From: WSZJ01 sp964590435
Lineage (GTDB): Bacteria > Planctomycetota > MHYJ01 > WSZJ01
DNA: 64,000 bases
Direction: 5' to 3'
NCBI GenBank assembly: GCA_964590435.1
Contig: CAZPWT010000002.1
Location: forward strand, 124,001 to 188,000
Shown here: positions 8,661 to 16,360 of the stretch, piece by piece
How the letters are laid out: each line of letters begins with the position of its first letter
Numbering within the stretch: position 1 is the stretch's first letter
Position numbers and translations under genes: made by a program
Notes under the pieces: model-generated
Told to the model about the DNA's origin: nothing
Seen by the model: the letters and a program-made list of their open reading frames with translations, nothing else
Database searches by the model: none

Positions 8661-9503
8661 GTGAAAGCCGCTTCGATCGCCGCCGCCCTCGTCCTGGCCG
8701 CCGTGCCCGCGTTCGCCGACGACGCCGCGGACCGCCTGAAGCGGGCCGTGGAGGCCCTCGGGACCCAGCCGGGTTACTCGCTGACGGCCGACTGGACGAT
8801 GGACATCGAGAAGATCAAGCCGGTCAAGGGGCACGTCGAGTCGCTCGTGCGCCACAAGGACGACTTCCTGAAGCTGCACGCGAACTTCGAGGACGGCGAG
8901 GTCACCGTCTTCCAGAAGGGCGCCCAGATCGCGGGCCAGGACGCGCAGACCAAGGAATGGGGCTCCATCGCCGAGGACGCTCGCGCGAAGTTCGTCCTCA
9001 AGATGTTCAACCTCCGCGCATTCCTCGCCGAGTCCGCCGAGATGGCGACGAACACGCGCCTGGCGAAGGGCGAGCGGGAGGAGTGGCTCCGCGTCGAGTT
9101 CGAGGCCGACAAGGAGAAGCTCAAGAAGCTGCTCGGCGACGCCGAGGCCGGCAAGGCCCTCACCAACGGCACGCTCGAGAACGCGACCATGAAGGTCTCG
9201 ATCGAGGTCGACCGCAAGACCGGCGTCCCGCAGCGCCTCTCCGTCGACATCGAGGGCGACTCGAAGCATGCCCCGCGCAAGCCGGTTTCCGACGGCAAGG
9301 AAGAAGGCTGGGAGGACTGGGACGAGACGAAAGGCGAAAAGCCGCCGGGCGAGAAGACCGATCCGAAGCCGGTGAAGGAGCCCGAGAAGCCCCAGGAGCC
9401 CGTAGTCGAGCACCTCAAAGTCCACCTCGACGCCACCCCGAACTACAACGCCCCCCTCGACGCCGAGGTCCCCGAGGCCGTGAAGAAGGTCCTCGGGCTT
9501 TAA
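8661..9503 (+). CDS. Secreted protein of unknown function, paralogue of the previous gene
   Basis: 280 aa. GTG 8661 is chosen over an upstream in-frame GTG (8634) because AGGAG lies 7 nt before it and a clean signal peptide follows (VKAASIAAALVLAAVPAFA). The mature part shares the LolA/LppX-like pattern of the upstream paralogue, with a charged proline/lysine-rich insert (GEKPPGEKTDPKPVKEPEK) where the neighbour has its acidic tract. It ends with a beta segment and DAEVPEAVKKVLGL, matching DVEVPAAARKVLD upstream. Only 7 bp separate it from the convergent HEAT-repeat gene. Confidence 0.7.
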   Translation: MKAASIAAALVLAAVPAFADDAADRLKRAVEALGTQPGYSLTADWTMDIEKIKPVKGHVESLVRHKDDFLKLHANFEDGEVTVFQKGAQIAGQDAQTKEWGSIAEDARAKFVLKMFNLRAFLAESAEMATNTRLAKGEREEWLRVEFEADKEKLKKLLGDAEAGKALTNGTLENATMKVSIEVDRKTGVPQRLSVDIEGDSKHAPRKPVSDGKEEGWEDWDETKGEKPPGEKTDPKPVKEPEKPQEPVVEHLKVHLDATPNYNAPLDAEVPEAVKKVLGL

Positions 9504-9510
9504 GCCGGGC

Positions 9511-9978
9511 CTACTTCTTCTTCGCCTTCGCCTCCGCCGCCGCCCCCGCGCCGAAGCTCTTCTTCTTCGCGTCCCACTTCAGCCCCGCCCCCGACTTCTT
9601 CCACCACGCCTCGTATTCCTTCTTCGCCGCCGTGCAGCTCTCCAGGCTCTCGTGGTCGCACGCAATCCCCGCACCCGCCACGCTGGTCAGAGCCACAGCG
9701 GCGCGCTTCCGGAACTCGTGGCGTTCGTCGGCAAGATGCGAAATGAGCTTGGGAAGGGCCTCGGCCTCGCCGAGCAGGGCGAGGGCGTACTGCGCGGCGA
9801 CGCGGACGGCCTCGGCCTCGTCCTCGACGAAGCCCTTGACCGTCTTGACCGCTTCCGGAGTTCCCCAGACGCCGAGGTTGGCGACGCCGTTGGCGCGCCG
9901 TCCGGGATCGCGCTGCTTGCTGTCGAGGACGGCCTGTTCGTACCCGGAGACGGGAACGCCGGGGGTGCGGTTGAACAT
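9511..9978 (-). CDS. Small HEAT-repeat protein
   Basis: 155 aa from ATG 9978, selected because AAGGAG lies 7 nt upstream. About two HEAT repeats are visible: RDPGRRANGVANLGVWGTPEAV, EAVRVAAQYALALLGEAEAL and EFRKRAAVALTSVAG. The C-terminus is lysine/alanine-rich (AAAEAKAKKK). There is no signal peptide, so it is probably cytosolic. It may be a scaffold or a phycobilin-lyase-like HEAT protein; nothing specific supports the latter. Convergent with 8661-9503. Confidence 0.7.
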   Translation of the reverse strand: MFNRTPGVPVSGYEQAVLDSKQRDPGRRANGVANLGVWGTPEAVKTVKGFVEDEAEAVRVAAQYALALLGEAEALPKLISHLADERHEFRKRAAVALTSVAGAGIACDHESLESCTAAKKEYEAWWKKSGAGLKWDAKKKSFGAGAAAEAKAKKK

Positions 9979-10050
9979 GGGGTGGCTCCTTGAGTTAGTG
10001 CCGAAGAGGGGCGAATGGTACGGGGACGGGCGGGAATCCGCAAACGGCAG

Positions 10051-10080
10051 AGTGGCCAGCGGCCAGCGGCCAGGAAAGGC
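10051..10080. repeat. GGCCAGC short-word repeat
   Basis: GTGGCCAGCGGCCAGCGGCC: tandem GGCCAGC words in the spacer upstream of two divergent genes. The same word forms the arms of the palindrome at 57947-58056. Confidence 0.55.
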
Positions 10081-10157
10081 AAAGCACCGGGAGCGGCGCA
10101 GGAGCCGGTCGGCCTTACGGATGTTCACGAAGGCGACGTGGTGTCTATGATCTCGGG

Positions 10158-10985
10158 ATGATTGCCAGACACGTGGATCTTGGAAGAATTCGGATTTGGC
10201 TTCCGACGGCCAGCCAGTCGAAATTCGGCATCTTCATGGATCTAGCGACGGAATTCGGGCTGGAGTTCAACCGCGATGCCGAAACGAAACTTCGGGAAGC
10301 CTGGAGGGCATCTGGCGCCAGGGGGCGTCTCGACATCGACGCAGAATCTGACCGAGTTTCGATTCTGGCCGGACGCGATTCGATACTCGAGGTGGCTACG
10401 CTCATTCAACACCTGACCGTGCCCTCTCGCCGCACCTCGCTGAGCAGGCAGGACATCGAGCAGGTGAAGCGGGTCATTCGCGTCCACAAACGTCCCCCGA
10501 GAGTGTCGTGGAAAGTGGGAGATGCCTTTTCGATTCGACTGCGAGACGGGTCGAATGCGTTTGGTCAGATTCTGTGGGAATCGGCTCCCGCGAGTTCGCA
10601 GTCACTTCGCGCGCCCATTTGCGCCTTGTTTGACTACCGTGCCGGGCAAGATCTGGTCCAGACCGCCTCGCTGCTCAAGACGCGGATTGTGACCGTTCTC
10701 CACATTCTCGGGCAGGAACTTGATGACGGTCGGTGGCCCATCGTTGGCACGGGGGAACTCGCGGCCGATCCCTTCAGCGGACCTTGCGGTAGGCCGGGCG
10801 AGGTGGGAAGCCGAAGTTGGGATGGACTTGAGGAGATCGCAAATGCCTGGTTCGGACTCGCGCCATGGAACGCCTACTTCAAGGACGACTACCTGGACGG
10901 TTGGTTGATGCCCGGCGTCCGGCGACCAGCCTGCGCGAAGGTCCTTTCGATCTCCGAGTTGAAAAGCCTCGGCATTTCAAGGTAG
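10158..10985 (+). CDS. Orphan Imm26-type immunity protein, horizontally acquired
   Basis: 275 aa. The N-terminal 110 residues are unrecognised. The C-terminal part matches Imm26: WKVGDAFSIRLRDGSNAFGQILWE near 115-138, then WFGLAPWNAYFKDDYLDGWL and a hydrophobic end. Imm26 proteins neutralise polymorphic or contact-dependent toxins. No toxin gene is adjacent, so this is an orphan antidote, or the toxin is elsewhere. Base composition is visibly lower in GC than its neighbours and codon third positions are mixed, which indicates recent transfer. The gene overlaps the 3' end of convergent ubiE by 9 bp. Confidence 0.7.
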   Translation: MIARHVDLGRIRIWLPTASQSKFGIFMDLATEFGLEFNRDAETKLREAWRASGARGRLDIDAESDRVSILAGRDSILEVATLIQHLTVPSRRTSLSRQDIEQVKRVIRVHKRPPRVSWKVGDAFSIRLRDGSNAFGQILWESAPASSQSLRAPICALFDYRAGQDLVQTASLLKTRIVTVLHILGQELDDGRWPIVGTGELAADPFSGPCGRPGEVGSRSWDGLEEIANAWFGLAPWNAYFKDDYLDGWLMPGVRRPACAKVLSISELKSLGISR

Positions 10986-11696
10986 AGGCCGCTTCGTACC
11001 ACTGTGAAGGGTCACCCCGCCGAACGCGAAAGACCTCACGACAACCTCGCCGAACCCGTTGGCGCGCATGAGGTCCGCGAACTGCTCCGCTGTGAGGTGC
11101 GCGGCGACGGAGTCGGTGTAGTAGCTGTAGGCGTCGTGCTTCGAGCCGGTGATGAGGCGGCCGAGCCAGGGGACGACGCCGCGGCAGAGCATGTTGAAGC
11201 CCAGGCGGCCGACGAAGCCCTGGGGCGGGCTCGATTCGAGGACGTGGAGGCGGCCGCCCGGCGCGAGGACGCGGGCGAGTTCGCGAAGGCCGGCGGCGGT
11301 GTCCGCGACGTTGCGGATCCCCCAGCCGACGACTGCGGTTCGGAACGTTCCTTCACGGAACGGAAGCCTCATCGTGTCCGCCCGCCCGAGGCCGACCGCC
11401 GCGCCGGCCACTTTCGCTTTCGCGACCTCCAGCATCCCCCGCGTGAAATCCGTCCCCGCCACCTTCGCCCCCGGCGCTTCCCGCAGCACCGCCAGCGCGA
11501 AATCCCCCGTCCCGCAGCAGGCGTCGAGCGCCCAACCGCCGCCCGCGAGGTCTTTCGCCGCCTCGCGCGCCGCCGCCCGGCGCCACGCGTGGTGCCGCCC
11601 GCCGGTCATCACGCTGTTCACGAGGTCGTAGCGCGGGCTGATGTCGTGAAACATCGCCTGGATGCGGGAAGGGTCCTTGGAGGGGGCGTCGCTCAC
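10977..11696 (-). CDS. ubiE: Demethylmenaquinone methyltransferase (UbiE/MenG)
   Basis: 239 aa from GTG 11696, which overlaps the upstream stop (GTGA). It is a class I SAM methyltransferase of normal UbiE length. RIQAMFHDISPRYDLVNSVM is the typical UbiE start; DACCGTGDF is motif I; DTMRLPF, WGIRNVAD and the EFSPP-like LESSPP segment follow, then YYTDSVA near the C-terminus. It methylates demethylmenaquinone in the last step of menaquinone synthesis, in the cytosol or at the membrane face. It is third in the HIT-hypothetical-ubiE operon. A ubiD-family gene lies at 21233. Confidence 0.9.
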   Translation of the reverse strand: MSDAPSKDPSRIQAMFHDISPRYDLVNSVMTGGRHHAWRRAAAREAAKDLAGGGWALDACCGTGDFALAVLREAPGAKVAGTDFTRGMLEVAKAKVAGAAVGLGRADTMRLPFREGTFRTAVVGWGIRNVADTAAGLRELARVLAPGGRLHVLESSPPQGFVGRLGFNMLCRGVVPWLGRLITGSKHDAYSYYTDSVAAHLTAEQFADLMRANGFGEVVVRSFAFGGVTLHSGTKRPLP

Positions 11697-12145
11697 GCCC
11701 AGCCCTCCGTCTGGCGGTGAGCGCCGAGCCCGACCGTGTCGAACTCGTCCTTCCCGGGATCGCACTTCACGCCGAGCAGCCGGAGCGCGCTGTTGATTGA
11801 GTCCGTGCCTTTCAGGGGGCCGAGCGTGATCGCGCCGTCCTTCATCGCGAGGGCCCACTGCGAGCCGATGCCGCCGAAATACTCGGCGCCGACGAAGGCG
11901 AGGGTGGCGGTGTGGGAAGCGTCGCGGAGCCAGCGGGGGACGGCGAAGCGGAACTCCGGAAAGCTGGCGATGGGTTCATCGGCGGCGGAGCCGTATTTCG
12001 GGGCGAGGCCGGCGACGAACTCTTCGGTGAGCGGGAGAAGGGCCAGGCCGGAGCCGAGCGGGGCGACGCGCGCGAGCGGCCACGGCCTGGCGGCGGCGCG
12101 GACGGCGGCCTCGGGTCCGATGACGGCTTCGAGGGAGTAGGCCAG
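11693..12145 (-). CDS. Conserved-looking hypothetical protein with apparent CTG start
   Basis: 150 aa. The frame opens directly after the HIT stop (TAG 12154-12152) and has no ATG, GTG or TTG until about residue 105; CTG 12145 is the only early candidate. From there the protein reads (L/M)AYSLEAVIGPEAAVRAAA, then VAPLGSGLALLPLTEE, AFVGAEYFGGIGSQWAL and DEFDTVGLGAHRQTEGW, strongly patterned and GC-rich at codon third positions. From memory this resembles short uncharacterised actinobacterial proteins that also begin MAY. It overlaps ubiE by 4 bp and follows HIT by 6 bp, so it is probably translationally coupled. Function unknown. Confidence 0.65.
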   Translation of the reverse strand: MAYSLEAVIGPEAAVRAAARPWPLARVAPLGSGLALLPLTEEFVAGLAPKYGSAADEPIASFPEFRFAVPRWLRDASHTATLAFVGAEYFGGIGSQWALAMKDGAITLGPLKGTDSINSALRLLGVKCDPGKDEFDTVGLGAHRQTEGWA

Positions 12146-12151
12146 GGGAAC

Positions 12152-12664
12152 CTACCGGAGCGCGCGAGTGAGCATGTCCCAGGTCTCGCCGAGCGTCAGC
12201 GGCAGCACCTTCGTGTCGCCCAGCAGCGGCATGAAGTTCGTGTCGCCGTTCCAGCGCGGGACGACGTGCAGGTGGACGTGTCCCGGCAGCCCGGCGCCCG
12301 CCGCGCGGCCGAGGTTGACGCCGACGTTGTAGCCGTGCGGCTTCATCGCGCGGTCCATCGCCTTCTTCATCGCGCCCGTCAGGCGCATCAGCTCCAGCGC
12401 CTCCGCGTCCGTCAGCTTCTCGATGTCCGCCACGTGCCGGTAGGGCGACACCAGCAGGTGCCCGTTGTTGTAGGGGTACTTGTTGAGGATCGCGAAGCAC
12501 GTCTTGCCGCGCCGCAGGATGAGGTTCGCGCGATCCTTCTTCTGCCGCGGCAGCGCGCACAGGAAACAGGCGCCGCCGTCGTCGGCGTGCTTGATGTAGG
12601 CCATCCGCCACGGCGCCCAGAGCCGCTCCATGGCCCCCGACATCCCCACCCGCCGCTTCGCCAC
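12152..12664 (-). CDS. HIT-family nucleotide hydrolase/phosphorylase
   Basis: 170 aa from GTG 12664, preceded by a G-rich ribosome site. The histidine triad HVHLHVVPR is near residues 135-143, and an N-terminal CFLC pair is typical of the Ap4A-phosphorylase-like branch. NKYPYNNGHLLVSPYRHVADIEKL is the conserved HIT core. The likely reaction is hydrolysis or phosphorolysis of dinucleoside polyphosphates or AMP conjugates in the cytosol. It is first in the operon with the CTG-start protein and ubiE; the tRNA-Gly and a large palindrome lie upstream. Confidence 0.85.
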   Translation of the reverse strand: MAKRRVGMSGAMERLWAPWRMAYIKHADDGGACFLCALPRQKKDRANLILRRGKTCFAILNKYPYNNGHLLVSPYRHVADIEKLTDAEALELMRLTGAMKKAMDRAMKPHGYNVGVNLGRAAGAGLPGHVHLHVVPRWNGDTNFMPLLGDTKVLPLTLGETWDMLTRALR

Positions 12665-12691
12665 CGGTCCCCCCTGCGCTTCAGCCCTTTG

Positions 12692-12778
12692 CGCTTTCGC
12701 AAAAAAGTCGAGGGGATGCGCGAAGCGCGCAGTCCGTCAGTGCGCGAAGCGCATCCCCTCGAATTTTTTGCGAAAGCG
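12692..12778. repeat. Long near-perfect palindrome at the tRNA-Gly 3' end
   Basis: Left arm CGCTTTCGCAAAAAA (12692-12706) pairs with TTTTTTGCGAAAGCG (12764-12778), continuing inward through GAGGGGATGCGC/GCGCATCCCCTC to a 10-nt centre. Roughly 38-nt arms with few mismatches. Its right end overlaps the last three bases of the tRNA gene. It could terminate tRNA transcription on the minus strand, or be a palindromic mobile element that inserted at a tRNA end. Confidence 0.8.
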
Positions 12779-12846
12779 GGCGATGGGGTTCGAACCCACG
12801 ACGTCGACCTTGGGAAGGTCGCATTCTACCACTGAATTACGCCCGC
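12776..12846 (-). tRNA. tRNA-Gly (anticodon CCC)
   Basis: 71 nt on the minus strand. Acceptor GCGGGCG/CGCCCGC, D-arm with TTCAGTGGTAGAA, anticodon stem CGACC/GGTCG with loop TTCCCAA, and T-arm GTGGGTTCGAACCCCAT. Loop positions 34-36 are CCC, reading GGG glycine codons. CCA is not encoded. Confidence 0.95.
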
Positions 12847-12900
12847 GGAACGGCACCAGCATAGCGTCCGGCGAGGGCCAGTCAACCCCGAACGAAGGGG

Positions 12901-13263
12901 CTACTGGACCGCCAGCGCGGCCTTTTCCCCGCCCCCGGTCAGGTGCGCTTCCGCCTTCCCCGCCCCGTCGCCAGCGACCGTGATGTGGAACGTGACGCGG
13001 CCGGAAACCGGGAGCTCGAGGTCCTTGCCGGGGTCGACCAGCATGCACTGGTTGTCGTCGCAGACCGAGAGCGGCTCGGCGCCGATGTTGACGATGCGAA
13101 GGGTCGCCTGCGTGCCGCTGGCGAGCAGGACGGTCCCCTCCGAGCCGACGCTGATCACGAGATCCCTTCCCGCAGGCGCCTTCTCCGGCTCCGCGGCCTT
13201 CTGTTCCTCGGACGCACACCCCGCCACGAACGCCAGCACCGCCGCCGCCAGGAGCGCTTTCAT
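12901..13263 (-). CDS. Small lipoprotein of unknown function
   Basis: 120 aa from ATG 13263, whose A is shared with the serS TGA. Lipobox FVAGC near residues 12-16 predicts acylation. A beta-rich domain follows (DLVISVGSEGTVLLASGTQ, LRIVNIGAEPLSV, GRVTFHITVAGDG), with one Cys pair (CDDNQC) that could form a disulfide. Tight coupling to serS suggests cotranscription rather than shared function. Confidence 0.75.
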   Translation of the reverse strand: MKALLAAAVLAFVAGCASEEQKAAEPEKAPAGRDLVISVGSEGTVLLASGTQATLRIVNIGAEPLSVCDDNQCMLVDPGKDLELPVSGRVTFHITVAGDGAGKAEAHLTGGGEKAALAVQ

Positions 13264-14546
13264 CACTTTTTCTCCGGGACAAGCCGGTCCGTCCCGAGGT
13301 AGGGGCGAAGCGGCTCGGGGATCACGACGGAACCGTCGGCCTCCTGGAAGTTCTCGAGGATGCCGATGACGATGCGCGGGAGGGCGAGGCCGGAGCCGTT
13401 GAGGGTGTGGACGAAGCGGACCTTGCCGTCCTTGTCGCGGAAGCGGATGTTGGCGCGGCGGGCCTGGTAGTCCTCGAAGTTGGAGCAGGAGGAGACCTCG
13501 AGCCAGCGGTCGACGCCGGGGGCGTGGACCTCCAGGTCGTACTGCTTCGCGTTGCTGAAGCCCATCCCGACGGTGGAGATGAAGACGCGGCGCCAGGGCA
13601 TGCCGAGGCGGTCGAGCAGCGTCTCGGCGGCGCGCGTCAGGTTCTCGTGCTGAGCGTACGAGTCGTCGGGGTGCGTCCAGTTCACCAGCTCCACCTTGTC
13701 GAACTGGTGCACGCGGATCATCCCGCGCGTGTCCTTCCCCGCCGCCCCCGCCTCGCGCCGGAAACACTGGCTGAACGCGCAGTGCCGGATCGGCAGCTTC
13801 TCCAGCGGCAGCGTCTCCTCGCGGTACATGTTCGTGACCGGGACTTCCGCGGTCGGGATCAGGTAGAGCGGGTCGTCCTTCAGCTTGTACATCTCCTCCT
13901 CGAATTTCGGCAGCTGCCCCGTCCCCACCATCGAGTCCCGCAGCACCAGCACCGGCGGCAGGATCTCCGTGTACCCGTGCTCCTTCACGTGCGTGTCGAT
14001 GAACCACGCCACCAGCGACCGCTGCAGCTTCGCCCCCATCCCGCGGAACATCACGAAGCCGCTTCCCGAGATCTTCGCCCCGCGCTCGAACTCCGTGATC
14101 CCGAGCTTCGGCCCGAGATCCCAGTGCGCCAGCGGCTTGAACGCGAACTTCCGCGGCTCGCCGCACCCCGTCCGCACGATCTTGTTGTGCGTCTCCTCCT
14201 CGCCCACCGGCACGTCGGGGTGCGGGATGTTCGGGATGTAGAGGAGAAGCGCGTCGCGCTCCGCCTCGAGCTTCTTCGCGTCGTCCTCCAGCGCCTTGCG
14301 CCGGTCCGACAGGTCCTTCATCGCCGCCTTCAGCTTTTCCGCGGCCGGCTTGTCTTCCTTCATCAGCCGCCCCATGTCCTTGTTCGCGGCGTTCTGCTCC
14401 GCCTGCAGCTTCTGCGCGTCCGTCGTCGCCTTGCGCCACTTCTCGTCCACCGCGATCACGGCGTCGAGGTCGGCCTTGGCCTTCTTGGCGACGATCGCCG
14501 CGCGGACGCGGTCGGGCTGGGTGCGGATGGTGTTGATGTCGAGCAT
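13263..14546 (-). CDS. serS: Seryl-tRNA synthetase
   Basis: 427 aa, standard length. Residues 1-110 form the long antiparallel coiled-coil arm that contacts tRNA-Ser (MLDINTIRTQPDRV start, LQAEQNAANKDMGRL). The class II catalytic core has motif 2 FRREAGAAGKDTRGMIRVHQF and motif 3 NGSGLALPRIVIGILENFQ. It charges tRNA-Ser, and tRNA-Sec if the organism makes selenocysteine, which the two TGA-containing genes here suggest. Divergent from the rhomboid-like gene across 87 bp; no T-box leader is seen. Confidence 0.97.
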   Translation of the reverse strand: MLDINTIRTQPDRVRAAIVAKKAKADLDAVIAVDEKWRKATTDAQKLQAEQNAANKDMGRLMKEDKPAAEKLKAAMKDLSDRRKALEDDAKKLEAERDALLLYIPNIPHPDVPVGEEETHNKIVRTGCGEPRKFAFKPLAHWDLGPKLGITEFERGAKISGSGFVMFRGMGAKLQRSLVAWFIDTHVKEHGYTEILPPVLVLRDSMVGTGQLPKFEEEMYKLKDDPLYLIPTAEVPVTNMYREETLPLEKLPIRHCAFSQCFRREAGAAGKDTRGMIRVHQFDKVELVNWTHPDDSYAQHENLTRAAETLLDRLGMPWRRVFISTVGMGFSNAKQYDLEVHAPGVDRWLEVSSCSNFEDYQARRANIRFRDKDGKVRFVHTLNGSGLALPRIVIGILENFQEADGSVVIPEPLRPYLGTDRLVPEKK

Positions 14547-14633
14547 GACCGGCGAAGCTCCTCGGGGTTGGGAAGAACTCGGGATGATACAGGAGGGCGA
14601 GCGGGCGGGCGAGAAGGCCGCTATCATGGGCGC

Positions 14634-15461
14634 ATGTCCTGGGACCGCGATTACCTCGAACCTACCGACTCGGTGGAAAAACGCCGCACGCTGACCTGGA
14701 TCCTCGTCGCCGTCAGCGTCGTCGTCTTTGTCGTCGGCTTCCTCTGGGAAGGCATCGTCTTCCGCACCTCCCGCACCTACAACGGCGCCTACTTCCTCTG
14801 GCTCGCCCTCACCCCCGCCGAAGTCGTCGACCACCTCCGCATCTGGCAGGTCGCCACCTACGCCTTCGTCGAGGCCAACCCCGTCTCGCTCCTCTTCAAC
14901 ATGCTCGTCCTCTACTGGTTCGGGCAGCTCTTCGAGGAACTCCACGGCCCCCGCAAGCTCGCCTCCCTCTTCTTCGGCGGCGTCCTCGTCTCCTCCCTCG
15001 TCTTCCTCGTCCTCGGTTACCTCCTCTTCAAGAACGCCGTCCTCTTCGGCCCCGCCGGCGGCCTCATGGCCGTCATGGTCGCCGCCGCCATCCTCTGGCC
15101 CGACATGCCCGTCCTCTGCCTCATCGTCCGCATCAAGCTCAAGTGGCTCGTCCTCATCCTCGTCGGCCTCGACATCTACAACACCGTCATGGCCCTCCAC
15201 GTCGGCGCCCTCGCCCACCTCGCTTCCGCCGCCTGGGGCCTCGTCTACTGGCGCTACCACGAGCGCGTGTTCAGCGCGCTGGAGCAGTGGGACGAGAAGC
15301 GCGAGGAGCGGGTCCGCATGAACGAGGCGGAGGAAGACCGGATCTTCAACGCGGAGGTCGACCGCGTGCTGGCGAAGATCGGGCGCGAGGGGATGGGATC
15401 GATCACGAAGGCGGAGAAGAAGCTGCTGGACCAGGCGAGCAAGCGGCGGAAAGAGGCGTGA
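14634..15461 (+). CDS. Rhomboid-fold membrane protein lacking the catalytic serine
   Basis: 275 aa from ATG 14634. Six membrane segments lie between about residues 20 and 205 with rhomboid landmarks: IWQVATYAFVE before helix 2, LLFNMLVLYWFGQLFEEL in helix 2, GPAGG at 139-143 and AHLASAAWG with H195 in helix 6. Active rhomboids have GxSG; here the serine position is A141, so proteolysis is unlikely and an iRhom/derlin-like pseudoprotease role is more plausible. A charged cytosolic tail of about 65 residues (EQWDEKREERVRMNEAEED) follows. It overlaps the next metallopeptidase gene by 4 bp. Confidence 0.8.
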   Translation: MSWDRDYLEPTDSVEKRRTLTWILVAVSVVVFVVGFLWEGIVFRTSRTYNGAYFLWLALTPAEVVDHLRIWQVATYAFVEANPVSLLFNMLVLYWFGQLFEELHGPRKLASLFFGGVLVSSLVFLVLGYLLFKNAVLFGPAGGLMAVMVAAAILWPDMPVLCLIVRIKLKWLVLILVGLDIYNTVMALHVGALAHLASAAWGLVYWRYHERVFSALEQWDEKREERVRMNEAEEDRIFNAEVDRVLAKIGREGMGSITKAEKKLLDQASKRRKEA

Positions 15462-16279
15462 GGCCCTCGACGCAGGTGAAGCTGGCCGCGGGGCTGGGCG
15501 GCATCGCACTTCTCGCGGGGCTGATCGTGGTCCTGCCGCGCGCGGCGCGCTGGCTGGGCGGCGCGACCTCGGGGCTCCAGCCGCACGAGACGGCGCACTT
15601 CGTGATCTACACCTCGGACGATGCCGACGCGGCGCGCATCGCGAGCGTCGCGGAGACGTTTTCGCGGGACATCGTGGCGCGGCACGGGGAGAAGCGCGGG
15701 TTCGCGCTGCCGGACCCGCCGGTGTCGATCTACTCGTTCGACACGCACGAGGGGCTGGCGGGGTACGCGAAGCTGAAGCTGGGGCAGTGGCTGGACTACA
15801 ACGGGGGATACTTCAGCGAGAAGGAGCGGGCGCTGGCGCTGATCCGCGGGCACGACGACGCGCTGCGGCACGAGCTGACCCACATGATGGTCGCGCTGGC
15901 GTGGAGGGGCGCGGAGGTGTCGCCGTGGTTCTCGGAGGGGCAGGCGCAGTGGTTCGAGACGGGCGCGGCGGGCTCATTCCCGGCGGAAGCGGCGGCGCGG
16001 GCCAAGCGGATGCTCGGGGCGGAGAAGCCTCTGACGCTGGCGGAGCTGCTCGAGGCGCCGGAATCGGCGTTCGCATCCGCGGGCAACGCGCAGCCCTACG
16101 CGCTGTCAGCCGCCCTGTACGCGTGGCTGGCAACGGAAAAGCCGGAGGCGCTCGACCGGGTGATCGAGCTGGAGCGGAAACCGGGGCGGGCAAAAGCGGC
16201 CGAGTTCTGGACCGCGGCCGGGGGAACGCCCGAAGCCACGGAGTCCGCCTGGCGCGCCTGGGTTCTGCGGGAGCGGTAG
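15458..16279 (+). CDS. Membrane-anchored HExxH metallopeptidase-like protein
   Basis: 273 aa. GTG 15458 overlaps the rhomboid stop (GTGA) and has AAAGAGG upstream; GTG 15476 is an alternative. One N-terminal membrane helix (GIALLAGLIVVLP) is followed by a periplasmic domain with HELTHMM (zinc motif HELTH) and SPWFSEGQAQWFE carrying the third ligand glutamate. It resembles the C-terminal domain of the TPR protein at 1206-3836, giving two gluzincin-like proteins in this window. Coupling to a pseudo-rhomboid suggests that the two act together on membrane proteins; this is inference. Confidence 0.75.
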   Translation: MRPSTQVKLAAGLGGIALLAGLIVVLPRAARWLGGATSGLQPHETAHFVIYTSDDADAARIASVAETFSRDIVARHGEKRGFALPDPPVSIYSFDTHEGLAGYAKLKLGQWLDYNGGYFSEKERALALIRGHDDALRHELTHMMVALAWRGAEVSPWFSEGQAQWFETGAAGSFPAEAAARAKRMLGAEKPLTLAELLEAPESAFASAGNAQPYALSAALYAWLATEKPEALDRVIELERKPGRAKAAEFWTAAGGTPEATESAWRAWVLRER

Positions 16280-16284
16280 CCGAC

Positions 16285-16315
16285 AAAAAAACCGGGCGCC
16301 CCCGAGGGCGCCCGG
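16285..16315 (-). terminator. Rho-independent terminator after the selenoprotein candidate
   Basis: On the minus strand CCGGGCGCC pairs with GGCGCCCGG and is followed by seven T. It lies 45 bp beyond the TAG at 16361, which fits the longer, TGA-readthrough reading of that gene. Confidence 0.85.
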
Positions 16316-16330
16316 CTGCATTTCGTCGTT

Positions 16331-16360
16331 CACCACCAACCACTAACCACCGACCACCAA
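16331..16360. repeat. ACCACCAACC short-word repeat
   Basis: CACCACCAACCACTAACCAC followed by CGACCACCAA. The reverse complement of this word string recurs at 40714-40747 after another gene, so it is a dispersed intergenic repeat. Confidence 0.6.

Noticed and set aside
11693..12664. HIT plus downstream frame as one protein read through TAG (pyrrolysine or suppressor)
   Set aside because: HIT has normal length at the TAG and the following sequence looks like a separate N-terminus; no sign of pylT/pylS.
12901..14439. Minus-strand frame spanning the lipoprotein and part of serS
   Set aside because: The serS part is out of the serS frame; the true lipoprotein begins at ATG 13263.
13263..15509. 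Single 748-codon minus frame joining serS to upstream sequence
   Set aside because: The upstream 320 codons are antisense to the rhomboid gene; serS begins at 14546.
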